This document shows, piece by piece, positions 61,141 through 64,000 of a stretch of 64,000 nt of DNA. Under the pieces are notes generated by a model. The model was not told the DNA's origin, did not search any database, and saw nothing but the letters and a program-made list of their open reading frames with translations. This stretch comes from Apis mellifera. Taxonomy: Eukaryota; Arthropoda; Insecta; Hymenoptera; Apidae. The position numbers and the translations under genes were made by a program. The stretch is from positions 11,667,789 through 11,731,788 of the forward strand of contig NC_037640.1 in the NCBI RefSeq assembly GCF_003254395.2, in the 5' to 3' direction. Every line of letters begins with the position of its first letter. The stretch's first letter is position 1.

Positions 61141-64000
61141 AAAATTCGACTTTCAACGATTAGCCAAATTTCGAATTATCTAATTAATAATCTCGACGGA
61201 AGAGTGGAAAACGATCGATCAAAAGATCGAGCCGATCGAAAGATCGAGCGATTTAATCGCGATGCGATTTCACCTTTCTAAATGCCACGTGCCCTCCAGG
61301 TACTTTCCCAAGGGTTTTCCAATCGTTTGAAACTGCTCGCCGACGTCTGGATCCGCTATAACTGTCCGCGATTATGATTTCCATCCTCGCATGTGGGTGG
61401 CTATTCGCGAGGAGAAGGACGCACGTGTACCAGCAATTTGCAGTATGCACGCCGTTTCGGAGGTTATAGGATCGTGGAAGGTCAAAGGAAAGAGAGAGAG
61501 AGAGAGAGGAGAGAAAATGGCGCGCACGTGGAAAACGAAAACGAATCAACAACGCGCTGCTGCTGCTGCTGCTCCCTGGACACGAGTTTTGGATTAGCCG
61601 GAGGGGGCTTTAGAAGCGTGGAGGAGGTTATGTTGATTGGATAAAGTTTCAATTTAATTCATATATGCTGATGATTAAATCACGCTGAAGTATCGTAAGT
61701 AAGTAAATAGATTCGTAATTGTTTCGCAATCAGTGTTCAAAATATATATATATATATACATAAATTGTAAATATAAAAAAAAAATAAAAACATTGTGAAT
61801 TCATTCGCGTAATTAACCGATAATTGTAATTGTTACCGAATCTTGCGTCATGCTAGGGTTACTGACTTATGTAAGTGTTTAGAGAAATATTATTTATGGT
61901 TATTTACATTGATTTACAGGATGATAGTGAAATACAACGTGTTGGAGTGTTTGTCGGGGTTTAAGATGGCGTTACTGCATCGATTTCGGCAAATGAGTGA
62001 TAATTGTGCTAAAGTCAGTGCGTAACGACGTTGCAATACGGAATATTCCAAGAAATTATCAATGTAATCGCGTTATTAATAATGCTATTACTCAAATCTT
62101 TATCAATGACCCTTTTTGCTATATAATCTCGCCACGAATTAAGTTTAACATGATTCATGTGTAAATTCTTATTTTGTAATAGTTGTAAACGGATGATACG
62201 AAATGTAATTGAGAAGATTAAAATTCAATGTTTCCCAATCGTTTCTCGAATTGCGATACTTTTTCTTTTTTTTTTTTTTTTTTTTTTTTATATAATCAAC
62301 ACACACAGTCGAATAATAATTTGTCGTTGCAAAATTGACGAAAGATAATTGGACAAAGTAAATATTATATAAATAGATTGGAATATCGGAATCATACGAG
62401 ATACTTTTAATTCTGATAAATAGTGACGAGATTTTTAACGATATTCAACAAGCTTAAGCAAAACATTGGAGTGAAAAATTATACGAAAAAAAAGTTGAAA
62501 AACTTTTGCGCGTTGAATATCGCGATGAAATGAAATTTTTCGAGATTATTAAACAGGCAAGGAGAGAAAATATACGTTATATAATACAGTCGCAAGAATT
62601 ACTAATGGCAATTTAAATTTTAATCTTAAAGTTTTGATCGTGGTTTAATAGCAAGAAGTGAATTGGCAAGTTGCTAGTAATACCAGATATTTAATTAATA
62701 ATTATTAAAAAAAATGGAGATTTCAATCGCTCATACTTATTAATTTAATTGAATTCTTTTATTCATTAGCAATCTTATCTTCTAGACACTTTCTAAATAA
62801 AAGGAAAAAAAAAAAAAAACATTTTTGTATTCTTATATTTTTTTCCCATTTTCTTTTCTGTATTCACATCAAATAGATAATTAATATGAATTATTAATCG
62901 ATCGAATCAATATCGTTATCGTACGATTTGCAATTGTACAAACAATTCGCCGATTTGAACCGAGAATCACGTAGTCTGATAATTTTTAAACGCGTACACA
63001 ACGTTGACGTCAATCAACGAATTATTCTGGATTGAACGGTGGGTTATACGATTTACGTGTGAAAATCGCGCATTGTGTCGCAAAATTCGTGCCGAAGCGA
63101 GAATTGCGTGCTGGAAATTTTATATAAACATCGCGGTTTCTGCTGCAATTGATAATATCCTTTGTGCGAAACAATCTTTGCCAAGTTTTGACCAATAATA
63201 CCACGAGAATACGAAACTAACCTCTTCTCGAGTTGCAATCACCAAGATTATATCGTTATTTTTGAAAAGGAAATTGTTGATCGATCTTTCTTTCCAATTA
63301 GGATTAGAATCCCTTTTAAATTTAAAAAGTTGAAATTAATTAACAGATTTCGAAAAATCTTTCATCACAAGATCTCCAAGTGTCAAACTTCTCTCTCGAG
63401 TTGAAAGAGGTTAGGTTAACTCGTCTCAAATGTAAGAAAGTAAAGAGTAAGTTTTTGAAAAAATTGTTCAATCATGTTTTCAAATATCTAATTTTACGTA
63501 GAATTATTTCCTTGAAAAAGATTGGCATTTTTAATAAGAGTATATATCTTATACGAATTACAAATTATGCACCAGGACCTGCGTAACTGTATAGCGCAAA
63601 TATCACATGCCTTCTATTCAAGCATAGAATGCAAATAAATTTTGCCACTCACGATAGTGTTAAGCGAGATAACGTGATGTAATTATTCACGATTCGTATT
63701 AACATACGATAATATCACGTGGATGGCGTTAGTCTCGTGACTCGTGACGCGAACGTTCTCTCCTCCTCTTGCCTCTATGCAGCATTCTTTTTTTCTTTTT
63801 TTTTTTTCTTTTTTTCTTTTTAATTTATTTAAACGCGATACATTCAAAATTGATCATTGTTAATGCATCGAAGTGTACATTTGTTACGTGTACGAATAAT
63901 CATTATTCAATCTCCTATATACATATATATTTATTTATCGAGTCGAGTTAAAAAGTTAAATTAAATTAAAATATTTACTTACTTTTTAAAATTCAATCGT
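61141..64000. other. Intergenic DNA, no supported gene
   Basis: A GC-richer patch at 61250-61640 holds overlapping ORFs on both strands (61253-61552 reverse, 61391-61644 forward), with a GA run and a GCT run, and no recognisable domain. It could be an exon or promoter of a gene outside the window. A poly-T run lies at 62264-62290. The rest is AT-rich spacer. Confidence 0.5.

Noticed and set aside
61253..61644. Overlapping ORFs in a GC-richer patch on both strands
   Set aside because: They include GA and GCT simple repeats, disagree between strands and show no domain. An exon of a gene outside the window cannot be excluded.
1..64000. CRISPR arrays, operons, phage or other bacterial features
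   Set aside because: The introns, splice signals and gene families are plainly eukaryotic. The tandem repeats have no spacer structure of the CRISPR kind.
1..64000. tRNA, rRNA or snRNA genes
   Set aside because: No cloverleaf with recognisable A and B boxes and no rRNA or snRNA signature was noticed by eye. A tRNAscan-SE or Infernal run would be needed to exclude them.
1..64000. Autonomous transposons (mariner and others)
   Set aside because: No transposase fragment or clear terminal inverted repeat with TA target duplication was recognised. The repeats found are tandem or local duplications.

Overview
The window is eukaryotic nuclear DNA, most likely from a bee (Hymenoptera, Apidae; a honey bee fits best, but the species cannot be proven here). 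The grounds are very AT-rich spacers and introns with GC-richer exons, mostly short introns, insect-type gene families (pinocchio, a protamine-like HMG box), and a nuclear copy of mitochondrial cox1 that reads correctly only in the invertebrate mitochondrial code. Most of the apparent ORFs in the 64 kb are low-complexity noise. The gene models below were built by hand from splice signals and reading-frame phase. All phases close, but no transcript evidence was available.

Layout. 0-4.7 kb (+): an unrecognised 472-aa basic/Ser-rich protein with a 13-nt first coding exon. 5.0-6.1 kb (-): an unrecognised 174-aa protein in three exons. 7.0-8.7 kb (-): ECHDC3-like crotonase in six exons. 9.9-21.5 kb (+): a ZC2HC1A/FAM164-family zinc-finger gene with nine coding exons and about 1,618 aa, several times the vertebrate length because of one 2.5-kb acidic exon. 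Its intron 2 carries a cox1 NUMT inside a tandem array of decoy splice acceptors. 23.5-30.6 kb (+): a divergent but apparently intact succinate dehydrogenase flavoprotein paralogue (13 exons, 663 aa). 32.7-38.5 kb (+): the canonical SDHA gene (9 exons, 661 aa), which hosts a nested antisense HMG-box gene in intron 2 (35.0-35.9 kb). 41.8-47.8 kb (-): pinocchio, with a candidate TATA/Inr promoter and non-coding first exon at 54.2-54.4 kb. 48-64 kb: no convincing protein gene. This stretch holds two tandem-repeat arrays, one with alternating A/B units, a local duplication and microsatellites.

How the genes relate. SDHA and its neighbour are tandem paralogues of the complex II / TCA-cycle catalytic subunit. 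They differ sharply in CpG content and intron layout, which suggests an old duplication with a housekeeping copy and a specialised copy. The nested HMG-box gene resembles insect sperm-chromatin (MST-HMG) proteins. Drosophila also has a testis-biased SDHA-like paralogue, so a male-germline role for part of this block is a reasonable but untested idea. Another recurring theme is YY1/Pho-type GCCATCTT (AAGATGGC) sites: two translation starts lie inside a full AANATGGCGG motif, and a divergent promoter region carries five repeats anchored on the same core.
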